Source of the DNA: Candidatus Gastranaerophilales bacterium
GTDB taxonomy: Bacteria > Cyanobacteriota > Vampirovibrionia > Gastranaerophilales > Gastranaerophilaceae
Assembly (NCBI GenBank): GCA_944325705.1
Contig: CALVBB010000008.1
Coordinates: forward strand, 1-64,000
Length of the DNA stretch: 64,000 nt
Direction: 5' to 3'
Positions 16,880 through 25,488 of the stretch are shown here, piece after piece (position 1 is the stretch's first letter; each line of letters starts with the position of its first letter). The position numbers were made by a program, and so were the translations under genes. The notes beneath the pieces were generated by a model. The model had not been told where the DNA came from and did not search any database. It saw nothing but the letters and a program-made list of their open reading frames with translations.

Positions 16880-19186
16880 ATGAAAGTAGAAAGAATAGTT
16901 AGTTTTGCCCCGCCAGTATTAAAGAAAAATAACGGAAATGCCAATAAAAAATCTCAAGATTCAGTTCCGCAGATGAGTGAATACAGACCTGCGGCGTATC
17001 AGGATTTTAATATGACGTTTGGCGGGCGTCTTTTCAGAACCCCGGCAAACTTTTTTGCTCAGTCTTTTAACCAAAATGGCATGCCTGATACTATGAAACA
17101 GTATCTTTTTGAGGACTATGAGGACAGGCAGAACATGCCGCCTGTTCAGATGTGGAAAACAGTTTTTTCTGATATTAATCTTGCTGAAAATTTGCAGGAG
17201 GTAAAAGAGCTTTATCCGGATGAACCGCTTTTTGAAAACCTTAAATCAAATCCTGGGCAGGCAAGAAATTCTATAATCTCTGAAATTAAGGCGCTGGAAG
17301 GTGAATTTGAGAATACCCCGCTTTTCAAAGACGGTTCTTCTGATTTAGGCATGTATATTTTGAAAAAGATTTATACAGAAGGTAAAAGCCTTAAGGAAAT
17401 TAATCAGGACTTTAAAAAAGATATAACCGATGATTATAAAGGCCTGATTGATAAAAATATTGATTACGGTACTGTAAAAAATTACGGTATAAAGTTTCCT
17501 AATTTAGGCTTCTGGCATTCTTTTATTGTAACAAGAGATGATTTTCCTTATGAGTATAAGCCGAGAAAAGTTGAAATGCCTCGTCATCCGGTTTCCCGTC
17601 AGGTGACGAAGGATGTCAAAACTCCGTTGCCACAAAAGCCGCGGGAGGGAAAGTTTGATAAAATTAAAGACTGGGAAGTGGATAAACTTTCAAAAGCTGT
17701 AATAAAATCAAAAAACAGCAAATCGCGCGCTCCGAAAGAATTGAAAAATTCAGGAGTAAGGGATGAAGAATCTCTTAATTTTGTTGCGCAATATCTCGGC
17801 GAGATTAATTCTATAGTTCTCGAAAGACTTCACGTTTCAGATGAAATGAAAGATTTCTTTGAGCACTATGACGATCTTTCTAGAAATCAAAAGGAAAAAT
17901 TTGAAGAATACTGGAAAAATCCTGACCTGAACAGACTTCAATCAAAGATTATGTCTGATACTATAAAGTTGTTCTTTAATACTTACGGCGCTGATGGCAA
18001 TAACCAGGAGTTTCAAGAACTGCTTGATTACGCTCACAGTCTAAAACCGCAAAGATTAGAAAGGCAAAAACAGCACGACGCACTTCAGGAAGAATATGAA
18101 AAAACTCTCGGAATATTTGAAACAGAGATGCAGGGACATGAAGAAAACGCTTCCACGCAGATAGTTCCGGAAGATGAGGAGGACGGCGATTTTGACAGAT
18201 ACCAGAAGATTTTTGAAGATTTGAAAAAAGAATACAATGTTGAAGCTTATGACTTTGTAACAAAAGACGGTGATACAATTTCTATTGTTTCAAACTTGAA
18301 AGAAGGTTTGAGCGAGCAACTTACGGCTGATATGAACTTTATACCGCAGACTTTTGTGAAAAATTTTATAAACTTTATGGTTAATAATCCGCGAGTCGAT
18401 GATTCTTATATTCTGACAACACTTTTGAAAGCTAAAGGAATAAAGCTTCCGGATGATGAAAGGTTAATGCCTGAGGATAAGGCCGAACTGCTTACTCTTG
18501 ACCTTTATCAGGAGTATACCGATAAGTATCCGGCAGAAACAAGAGCAGCGCAGCAGGCTGTTACTGATACATTTATAGAACTGTCAAAAAATGAGATTAC
18601 CCCGGCTCTTTTCAGACTGGGTGTCTTTGAATTTCCTGAGCTATATAAATCAATGCGGGCTATGCATCCGTCTCAAAGCAAAGTTGTACGTGACAAAATA
18701 AATTTTACAACAGAAAGGTTTAATTACTATAAACGTCCGCTTTCAGATTCAGAGATAAGAAAAGCAACAATAACAATTATGGAACTGCTCAGAAAATATA
18801 ATCCGGATAATTCTATAATTAAAAACAGAGAAGAAACTTTTAAGGGTTTTGATACTGTTTTTGGCGCAATCAGTCTTTTAATCAAAGATAAAAATAGTCC
18901 AAAAGCAAAAGATGATATTAAAAATAACATAAGTAAGTATTTGCGCGAATACGGCGGTTCAGCAAGATTTTTACTGGATAAGTCAATGCCGGATGCTCTA
19001 AAGACAGCTAAGATGGAACAGCTGCTCTGTAACTATGCTTATGATAAGCCTGGTGAACTGCTTGTCTATGTCGCGGCTACTAATGAAGCTCTCAATTATG
19101 TCAAAAGTCGTAATTTAGATTTATACAATTATTTAATGGAGGAGCTTCTTTCCAGTGGTATACTTTATGCCGGAGGCGGTGTTTAG
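16880..19186 (+). CDS. large lineage-specific protein with FG motif
   Basis: I do not recognise this 768-residue protein. It is rich in charged helical segments and has no signal peptide or membrane span. Near residue 45 it carries an MTFGG segment, a hydrophobic-FG motif also seen in the proteins at 24-25.4, 34.7 and 49.7-51.0 kb. I prefer the ATG at 16880, since the earlier start at 16793 adds residues unlike the rest. It is monocistronic and followed by a strong terminator. Confidence 0.7.
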   Translation: MKVERIVSFAPPVLKKNNGNANKKSQDSVPQMSEYRPAAYQDFNMTFGGRLFRTPANFFAQSFNQNGMPDTMKQYLFEDYEDRQNMPPVQMWKTVFSDINLAENLQEVKELYPDEPLFENLKSNPGQARNSIISEIKALEGEFENTPLFKDGSSDLGMYILKKIYTEGKSLKEINQDFKKDITDDYKGLIDKNIDYGTVKNYGIKFPNLGFWHSFIVTRDDFPYEYKPRKVEMPRHPVSRQVTKDVKTPLPQKPREGKFDKIKDWEVDKLSKAVIKSKNSKSRAPKELKNSGVRDEESLNFVAQYLGEINSIVLERLHVSDEMKDFFEHYDDLSRNQKEKFEEYWKNPDLNRLQSKIMSDTIKLFFNTYGADGNNQEFQELLDYAHSLKPQRLERQKQHDALQEEYEKTLGIFETEMQGHEENASTQIVPEDEEDGDFDRYQKIFEDLKKEYNVEAYDFVTKDGDTISIVSNLKEGLSEQLTADMNFIPQTFVKNFINFMVNNPRVDDSYILTTLLKAKGIKLPDDERLMPEDKAELLTLDLYQEYTDKYPAETRAAQQAVTDTFIELSKNEITPALFRLGVFEFPELYKSMRAMHPSQSKVVRDKINFTTERFNYYKRPLSDSEIRKATITIMELLRKYNPDNSIIKNREETFKGFDTVFGAISLLIKDKNSPKAKDDIKNNISKYLREYGGSARFLLDKSMPDALKTAKMEQLLCNYAYDKPGELLVYVAATNEALNYVKSRNLDLYNYLMEELLSSGILYAGGGV

Positions 19187-19202
19187 GTGTTATTGTAATA
19201 GA

Positions 19203-19234
19203 AAGGCGTAATCTTTTGAGATTACGCCTTTTTT
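19203..19234. terminator. bidirectional terminator between convergent genes
   Basis: A 10-bp stem (AGGCGTAATC / GATTACGCCT) with a six-base loop and T run on the plus strand, between the large protein and pnp, which converge here. Confidence 0.9.
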
Positions 19235-19266
19235 ATCAGTAATACAGTTATTACTTTATTTTTACT

Positions 19267-21408
19267 TTACTGGCAGTTTGCTTTTTCTTCTTCTGAAACG
19301 CCTTTGATTGTAAGATTTACTCTTCCCTTATCGTCAATTTTGATAACCTTAACGATAACTTCCTGACCTATCTGGAGGTGCGGTTCAATTGTTTCAATGC
19401 GTTCCTGACAAACCTGTGAAATGTGTACCATTCCGTCTTTGCCCGGAGCCAGTTCTACAAATGCACCGATAGGAATAATTCTTACAACTTTACCTTTGAT
19501 AACCATTCCAGGTTCAGGGTGGAATGTAAGATCTTTAATCATTTTTCTTGCAATCTCAGCGCCTTCCTGATCGTTTGAAGTAATGGTTACAACACCGCTG
19601 TCCTGAATATCAATTTCAGCACCTGATGCGTCAATGATTGCTCTGATTTGTTTTCCTCCAGGGCCGATGACTGTTCCAATATCTTCAACCGGAATTGTCA
19701 TTGTTGTAATGCTTGGTGCAAAAGGTGAAAGATGGTCAGACGGAGCTGTGATAACTTTTCTCATTTCACCTAATATATGAAGTCGGCCTTCTTTTGCCTG
19801 GAATAAAGCTCTGCGTAATGTTTCATTCGGAATCCCTTTTGCCTTCATATCCATCTGAAGCGCTGTAATTCCGGTGTCATTACCGGTAACCTTAAAGTCC
19901 ATATCGCCTAAGAAGTCCTCAATTCCCTGAATGTCGGTCAAAACAACAGGTTCATAGCCTTCTTCCTTAATCATACCCATTGCAACGCCGCCAATCATAC
20001 ATTTAACCGGAACACCGGCATTCATCAGTGCCATTGAAGAACCGCAGGTTGAAGCCATTGAGGTTGAACCGTTAGATTCCAGAACGTCAGATGTTACTCT
20101 GATTGTATAGCCGAATTCTTCCTGAGAAGGTAGTGCAGGGATATTTGCTCTTTCTGCTAAATGTCCGTGGCCTACTTCACGTCTACCCGGCCCTCTCAAA
20201 GGTTTAACCTCACCTACTGAAAATCCCGGGAAGATATATTTGTGCATATAAGTTTTTTCTGTTTCAGGGTCAACCCCGTCGAGTTCCTGTTTCATACCAG
20301 GGCCGGCAAGTGTTGCAACAGAAAGTACCTGTGTTTGGCCTCTTGTAAATACTGCAGAGCCGTGTGCTCTAGGAATTACACCTACTTCACACCAGATAGG
20401 ACGGACTTCGGTTGGTTTTCTTCCGTCAGCTCTTACTCCTTCATCAAGAATCATTGCACGCATAACTTTCTTCTCAGCTGCTTTAAATTCTTCAGCTACA
20501 AAGTCTACGCCTGTTTCTTCAATCATTTTTCTGATAGCGTGATCTTCAGGCAGTGCTTCAATTTTTTCTTTAACAAGGTTTTTAGCTTCTTCAAGCTTGT
20601 TCTGTCTGTATGTTCTGTCGAAGTTGTGATAAGCGTCGACAATCATGTCGTGAGCGGTTTCGTTAATGATATTTTTGATTTCGGTTGTGTCGTAAGGGTT
20701 AACAAATTCTTCTCTTACAACGCCGTAGGCTTTAGCAAACTCAACCTGTGCGTCGCACTGTTTTCTTATTTCGCCCTGAGCGAATTCAACAGCAGCCATA
20801 ATATCATCTTCTGTGACAAACTTACATCCTGCTTCAACCATGATAACGCTGTCATGTGTACCTGCAACAACAATATCCAGATCTGATTTTGCTGCCTGCT
20901 GGTGGGTAGGATTTGCAATCATATTGCCGTTTTCGTCGCGCGAAACTCTTACCGCGCCGATTGGGCCTTCAAACGGAGCGCCCGAAAGCATTAAAGCACA
21001 GGATGCCCCGAGCATTGCAAGAGTATCCGGCTGGTTCTGCTGGTCGTAGCTGAATAATTGCGCAACAATTTGTATATCATTTCTGTAACCTTTTGGGAAT
21101 AAAGGTCTGATTGGTCTGTCGATTAATCTTGAAACAAGAATTGCCTTGTCGCTGGCTTTGCCTTCCGAACGGTTGTAACCGCCAGGGATACGGCCGATTG
21201 AGGACATTCTTTCTTCATAATCAATGAGTAATGGGAAGAAATCTATACCAACTCTCGGTTCTTTAGAAACAACGCAGTGAACAAAAAGCATTGTATCACC
21301 GCATCTTACAGTAACAGAACCATTAGTGGATTGAGCATACTTCCCGGTTTCAACGGTGACATTTTTGCCGCCGATTTCCAGTTCAAATTTCTTAGTTTCC
21401 GGTATCAT
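19267..21408 (-). CDS. pnp: polyribonucleotide nucleotidyltransferase (PNPase)
   Basis: PNPase is a trimeric 3'-5' phosphorolytic exoribonuclease of the RNA degradosome. At 713 residues it has the full order: two RNase PH-like domains (GRIPGGYNRSEGKASDKA and RGPGRREVGHGHLAERA signatures), a KH domain near VIGPGGKQIRAIIDASGA (about 560-620) and a C-terminal S1 domain (about 625-695). An AGGAAAGG ribosome-binding site precedes the ATG. It stands alone; rpsO is not beside it here. Confidence 0.97.
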   Translation of the reverse strand: MIPETKKFELEIGGKNVTVETGKYAQSTNGSVTVRCGDTMLFVHCVVSKEPRVGIDFFPLLIDYEERMSSIGRIPGGYNRSEGKASDKAILVSRLIDRPIRPLFPKGYRNDIQIVAQLFSYDQQNQPDTLAMLGASCALMLSGAPFEGPIGAVRVSRDENGNMIANPTHQQAAKSDLDIVVAGTHDSVIMVEAGCKFVTEDDIMAAVEFAQGEIRKQCDAQVEFAKAYGVVREEFVNPYDTTEIKNIINETAHDMIVDAYHNFDRTYRQNKLEEAKNLVKEKIEALPEDHAIRKMIEETGVDFVAEEFKAAEKKVMRAMILDEGVRADGRKPTEVRPIWCEVGVIPRAHGSAVFTRGQTQVLSVATLAGPGMKQELDGVDPETEKTYMHKYIFPGFSVGEVKPLRGPGRREVGHGHLAERANIPALPSQEEFGYTIRVTSDVLESNGSTSMASTCGSSMALMNAGVPVKCMIGGVAMGMIKEEGYEPVVLTDIQGIEDFLGDMDFKVTGNDTGITALQMDMKAKGIPNETLRRALFQAKEGRLHILGEMRKVITAPSDHLSPFAPSITTMTIPVEDIGTVIGPGGKQIRAIIDASGAEIDIQDSGVVTITSNDQEGAEIARKMIKDLTFHPEPGMVIKGKVVRIIPIGAFVELAPGKDGMVHISQVCQERIETIEPHLQIGQEVIVKVIKIDDKGRVNLTIKGVSEEEKANCQ

Positions 21409-21513
21409 AATTTTCCTTTCCTGCGGGAATTAGAAACATTACCCGCCTGTGCTTTCGCACCTTTTGTTATACACTTCTAATGTTCAATATAATTATACCG
21501 CAAACATAAAATT

Positions 21514-22485
21514 TTACCATGGATAATCGTCACTAATTTTCCAGCCGTCCATGATGATTAATCCAGCGCAAAAAGCTCCGCCTTTACTTTTGTTACAAGC
21601 TCTGTTATCACTTCCGTTTGCAAGTTCATCTCTATCATATCCTATATGCGTAGTTCCTCCCAAAACATCTCCGACGCCGTAAGGAACCATTTTGCCGCCT
21701 GCTGCTACCGAAAATGCAAACAAATCTTTGCCGTATGTATTCGGTTTTTGAAATCCGTTTAAGTCGGCAACAACTGTCAAAAATCTCGTGCCATCGCCGC
21801 TTGCTGTTGTTCTGAATGATAGTGCAGTCCCATTTTTTATAATAATTTTTGGTAAATCAAAATAGTCGAAATAACTGTCGCAATTTGTACCATTCATGCA
21901 GTAGTTATGAACATTTTTAGGAACATCTTCCGCCTTATAGGAGGCAATCACCTGAAAATAAGGCTTTATGTATTTATCACTAAATGTCTGCGAATCAAGT
22001 TCAAAATTCCAGTAGTCTAAAGCTCCGTTATCTACCTCTGAGCGTTTTATTGCCTGTGAAACAAGCGAATATGCCGCAGAAAGCCGGGCAACAGTTTCCT
22101 GCTTCTGGTATTTGTTTACAAGTGTCGGCAGTGTCATTGATGCAACAACGCCGATAATCCCAAGAGTAATCAGCACTTCTGCCAGAGTGAAAGCGGATTT
22201 TCGCATACGCGCCGTGTGAGCGAAAGCGAACCCAGCCCGTAAGGTGTCAGAAAACCACGCTTTTCCGGCATCCCGAATAATCCCGATAGCGGCTTTTTGG
22301 TAAGTGAAGTGTGAAGAGTGAGGGGTGAAGGTTTCAACTAGGGGGAGGATTCCGCAGGCGGGAGAGTGGGAGGTTCCTGATGTTGAAAGGTTAAAAGGTT
22401 TCCTCTCATATCGCCTTATGGTCTTATAGCTAAATGGCTTTTTCAGTGTGAATAGTTCAAAGAAAATCTTATTAATAAAATCCAA
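21514..22485 (-). CDS. type IV prepilin-like protein with long leader (pilin 3)
   Basis: The methylation motif AFTLAEVLITLGIIG (Glu +5) is preceded by about 100 leader residues, of which the last 60 are read from repeats (TTCAC/CTCAC unit 22304-22330 and the segment shared with pilin 2). The C-terminus ends LIIMDGWKISDDYPW. I chose TTG at 22485 because AAAGGAGG sits just upstream; the ATG at 22503 lies within the palindrome and before that ribosome-binding site. The frame is intact with no poly-G tract. It is divergent from an XRE regulator at 22587, and a CCCATATATGGG palindrome abuts the ribosome-binding site, so repression by that regulator is likely. Confidence 0.88.
   Translation of the reverse strand: MDFINKIFFELFTLKKPFSYKTIRRYERKPFNLSTSGTSHSPACGILPLVETFTPHSSHFTYQKAAIGIIRDAGKAWFSDTLRAGFAFAHTARMRKSAFTLAEVLITLGIIGVVASMTLPTLVNKYQKQETVARLSAAYSLVSQAIKRSEVDNGALDYWNFELDSQTFSDKYIKPYFQVIASYKAEDVPKNVHNYCMNGTNCDSYFDYFDLPKIIIKNGTALSFRTTASGDGTRFLTVVADLNGFQKPNTYGKDLFAFSVAAGGKMVPYGVGDVLGGTTHIGYDRDELANGSDNRACNKSKGGAFCAGLIIMDGWKISDDYPW
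22304..22330. repeat. TTCAC/CTCAC short repeat, copy 2
   Basis: The same repeat unit as at 9156-9184, here on the minus strand inside the pilin 3 leader and translated as FTPHSSHFT. Confidence 0.75.
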
Positions 22486-22498
22486 AATATCCTCCTTT

Positions 22499-22552
22499 CC
22501 CATATATGGGTAATTACATGAACAGTATAAACTAAAATCCCATATATGGGAT
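22499..22552. promoter_or_regulatory. paired CCCATATATGGG operators of the pilin 3/XRE pair
   Basis: Two perfect copies of CCCATATATGGG (22499-22510 and 22539-22550, centres 40 bp apart, about four helical turns) lie in the 101-bp divergent gap. One abuts the pilin ribosome-binding site. This is the arrangement expected for a dimeric XRE repressor binding on one face of the helix. Confidence 0.75.
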
Positions 22553-22586
22553 ATGTTTGTTAAGAATAGCAGGATAAATTGTTACA

Positions 22587-22862
22587 ATGAAGGAAAGGGA
22601 AAAAGAATACTGCATATATGTGGGGAAGGCGCTCAGGGCAATCAGGGAAGAACAGTCCGGCAAAAGCGGATTGATGTTTGCTTATGAAAACGACATTCCA
22701 AAATCTACGCTATGGCGAATTGAAAACGGCGAGAATGAAGCCCAGCTTGTTACCTTAAAAAAGATTGCAGAGGGATTCGGCTGGTCGCTTTCCGAATTGT
22801 TTAAACATATTGAAGATAAAGTGCCGGAGGATTTTAGAATTTTTGAGGATGATCATTATTAA
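22587..22862 (+). CDS. XRE-family HTH regulator paired with pilin 3
   Basis: A 91-residue Cro/CI-type helix-turn-helix protein: GKALRAIREEQSGKS, then the recognition region DIPKSTLWRIENGENEAQ and LKKIAEGFGWSLSELF. It is a clear paralogue of the regulator at 29.8-30.0 kb (RIENG.REAQL.TLK.IAEGFG). It is divergent from pilin 3 and probably represses it and itself through the CCCATATATGGG sites. The short acidic C-terminus suggests no ligand domain. Confidence 0.85.
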   Translation: MKEREKEYCIYVGKALRAIREEQSGKSGLMFAYENDIPKSTLWRIENGENEAQLVTLKKIAEGFGWSLSELFKHIEDKVPEDFRIFEDDHY

Positions 22863-22900
22863 TCTAAGGAGTGCTTGTGATATTGCTTACAGCAGTGTTG

Positions 22901-23419
22901 TTATTCCTTATTATACAACTCCCGTAATTCTTTTAAATCGTCTTTTGTTATTGTTAGAATCTGGGTAGTTGTAGGTTTCATAATACTGCTTACGTTGTCG
23001 GAATGCGGCAGTCCTATTGCGTGCCCTATTTCGTGCAGCATAATCCTGTAGTATTCATTTGTTGTAAGCACCCTGTTAAACGTGCTTTCACTGCGCGCAA
23101 GGTAAATTGTATTTTTTGTAAAGTATCCGTTTACAACTCCGCCGTAAGAACATAACCCCACGGCTTTTCCGTTAAGTTCATCCGTAAATTCAACATTTAT
23201 ATCTGCTTCCGAAGAACTGTCAACAAAAACAAAATTCACCACTCCGTTAGAAGCTGATTTCCACTTGTTGAAAGCTTTTTTCATTATGTATTCTTTTGGA
23301 TTTTCTTCTATATAAACCTTTACTGGCATATTCTCCCAGTGCGGGCCGGTTAATGCTTGTGCTGCCTGTATTGTAAATATGAATACAGCAGGCAGAATTA
23401 AAAGTAATATCTTTTTCAT
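22901..23419 (-). CDS. secreted matrixin-like zinc metalloprotease
   Basis: A 172-residue protein with a signal peptide (MKKILLLILPAVF..., cleavage near AQA) and the metzincin zinc motif HEIGHAIGLPHS, three His and the catalytic Glu, followed by SIMKP as the Met-turn. This matches M10-type matrixins that act on extracellular proteins. There is no propeptide of obvious length. The ATG at 23419 gives the normal signal peptide; a TTG nine bases upstream is an alternative. It is convergent with the XRE gene and stands alone. Confidence 0.87.
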   Translation of the reverse strand: MKKILLLILPAVFIFTIQAAQALTGPHWENMPVKVYIEENPKEYIMKKAFNKWKSASNGVVNFVFVDSSSEADINVEFTDELNGKAVGLCSYGGVVNGYFTKNTIYLARSESTFNRVLTTNEYYRIMLHEIGHAIGLPHSDNVSSIMKPTTTQILTITKDDLKELRELYNKE

Positions 23420-23534
23420 AACCCTCAATATGTTTCCTACCTGCTACAATAATATCATTAAATGAAAAGCATGCGCAGGGTGCTAAGATGATAAGTTTCT
23501 CAATTTGGCTGAGTCAGAGCAGTCTTGAAGTTAA

Positions 23535-23831
23535 TTAGAAGTGCATATCAAATGACGGAGGCATGCCGTTAATCTTTTCATCTTCCATTCGCATAGCACT
23601 GCCTATAGTAAAGCTTTCTGCAAATGCTTTGTTAATTTCAAAGTTAATGTCACCGTTAAAGACTTTCTCATTTTCTTCAAGGAAGTTAAACAGAGGCTCA
23701 ACAGGAGATGCTACAATATTTGTTAAAGTACCTTCCGCAAGCTTTAAGGTTCTATCACCTATTTCCGGAACTTTTACATTTAAACCGAACGGTTTGTACG
23801 GTCTGTTAAAAGACGCACCTGTTTCTGTCAT
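23535..23831 (-). CDS. small protein of unknown function
   Basis: A 98-residue soluble protein with no motif I recognise. It has a plausible ribosome-binding site (AGGGATAAGATA before ATG). It may be co-directional with the 488-residue gene upstream, about 125 bp away. It is moderately likely to be real given its amino-acid composition. Confidence 0.55.
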   Translation of the reverse strand: MTETGASFNRPYKPFGLNVKVPEIGDRTLKLAEGTLTNIVASPVEPLFNFLEENEKVFNGDINFEINKAFAESFTIGSAMRMEDEKINGMPPSFDMHF

Positions 23832-23955
23832 TATCTTATCCCTTATCTTTTTACTAAGAACAATAAGGTTATCGGAATTTTTGTCAGAAAAATTCAGGAT
23901 TTAATGTAAAAGTTTTACATTTGTTAATATATTCCGGAACTTCCATTAAGTGTTT

Positions 23956-25422
23956 TTATAGGTGTTTCCCTTTTATATGCTGCTGTTTGGGGTTAAATCC
24001 GTCCAGTGCCGATGTATCTATTTTTATTCCGCTCTGTGATTGGAATGTTCTAACCTGTTCCAGTGCATCTTCAAGCGCAAGTTTACCGTCTTTAACAACT
24101 TCAAAAATTTCATTGAAGTATTTTTGCGGGTTTTCAGGATTATAGTGTCTCAGTACAACACGCATATTCCGGTTGCTTCTGACAAAGTTGTTGTCAAAAG
24201 CACAACAGAGCGCGTAGTTTCCTATTACATTTTTCCCGTGGTCGTATTTTGTTTTCATGTGTTCTATTGTTACAATTGAAGGGAAAAGAAGGTTATGGCC
24301 TATTTTGTCTGAAGAGGCTGTGGCGTGTTTAGTTATAAATGAGTAAGGATTTTCCATGGATGTCGGCAAATCCCTTGTTATATTCAGCATTTTTCGTTTA
24401 AGTTTTTCATCCGGAAGCCCGTCTAAGGCTTCAATAAGGTCGTAGCGGAAAGCTTTGTTGCTGAACGGAACCTTTACCGGAATACCGGAAAGTTCATTTA
24501 TTGCACGATCGCAGTGTTCTATAATATCATTTCTGCTTAACTTCTGTCCGGCGAGCCTTATAGCGTAAATAGCCTGAAGCATTATCGCCTCTTTTGACTG
24601 CGGGAGTTCTTTTTTTATTTTTTTTAGATTGTTGTTGTTTTTGACATTAATATTAAAGATTTTATAGATAATATTTTCGGGAACTTCAGCCTGTGCATCT
24701 TTAAATGACGGGTGGGTAAGCAGGCTTGCTTTCTGTAACATTAACGATCCAAGACGGTCATTGCTTACTGTTTTGCACATATTTTGAAGCTGGTAATTAA
24801 ATTCCTTGGCGCTAAATTTATTTACAAACGGTTTATCTTTGAGTTTGCATTCTTGAATTCTCATAAATGCCGCAAATTTTTCCCTGTATTCAGGCGGAAG
24901 ATTTCTGGCACAGTTTTTCAGCTGGGTAAACAGCGGGTTCTGGGATTTTCTCAGATGTCTTAGAGCTTTAGGGTAAATAGACTGCATTACCTGTTCAAGT
25001 GTTGTCTGCGGAGATTTTACCGCGTAATCCGAAACCATTCTGAAAACTGTCCGGTGGGCTTTGTGCATTGATTTGTAAAACTGTTTTGTCTGTGCGACAA
25101 AGTCTTTTACAGGGCCGCTGAATACTCCGCTTTTTTCAAGCCGGTTCAACTGTTCCTCGTCTACAAGAACTTTGTGGCAGTAAATGCAGTGCATTGTTCT
25201 TTTTCTCACCAGCCGTTTGAATTGTGACTGGCTGTTAATCAGGTTTGCGCCGAATGAAATTTCCGGAGAGGTTTTTGTGAATGTGTCGGCAACCGGCATG
25301 GCAAGAAGCTGTCCTGAAACAGGAGGCTGAATAAATGATTTATTCAGAGCAGAAACATACTGCTTCTGCTCAAATCTCTTATTAGAGCTTATATCAAATG
25401 AACTTATTCCGAAAATTTTCAT
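23956..25422 (-). CDS. lineage-specific protein with split HNH-like zinc motif and FG motif
   Basis: A 488-residue protein I cannot name. Near residue 56 it has PEISFGAN, the recurring FG motif. C79/C82 (CIYC) and a distant segment with E387-H388, N402 and LCC (C406/C407) resemble the two halves of an HNH/treble-clef nuclease (CxxC ... EH ... N..LCC..) separated by about 300 helical residues. The final Cys pair is not the usual CxxC, so zinc binding or catalysis may be lost. It stands alone. The HNH reading is a pattern match by eye. Confidence 0.6.
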   Translation of the reverse strand: MKIFGISSFDISSNKRFEQKQYVSALNKSFIQPPVSGQLLAMPVADTFTKTSPEISFGANLINSQSQFKRLVRKRTMHCIYCHKVLVDEEQLNRLEKSGVFSGPVKDFVAQTKQFYKSMHKAHRTVFRMVSDYAVKSPQTTLEQVMQSIYPKALRHLRKSQNPLFTQLKNCARNLPPEYREKFAAFMRIQECKLKDKPFVNKFSAKEFNYQLQNMCKTVSNDRLGSLMLQKASLLTHPSFKDAQAEVPENIIYKIFNINVKNNNNLKKIKKELPQSKEAIMLQAIYAIRLAGQKLSRNDIIEHCDRAINELSGIPVKVPFSNKAFRYDLIEALDGLPDEKLKRKMLNITRDLPTSMENPYSFITKHATASSDKIGHNLLFPSIVTIEHMKTKYDHGKNVIGNYALCCAFDNNFVRSNRNMRVVLRHYNPENPQKYFNEIFEVVKDGKLALEDALEQVRTFQSQSGIKIDTSALDGFNPKQQHIKGKHL

Positions 25423-25488
25423 ATTATATTAAATCCCATCAAAAAAATTTTTGACAGCAGGTAAGAAATCCGGCTGTCAAAATCTCAT

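Noticed and set aside
20242-20886. Open frame of 214 codons opposite pnp
   Set aside because: It lies wholly antisense to a well-conserved gene and its translation is Phe/Cys/Ser-rich, as expected for a shadow frame.
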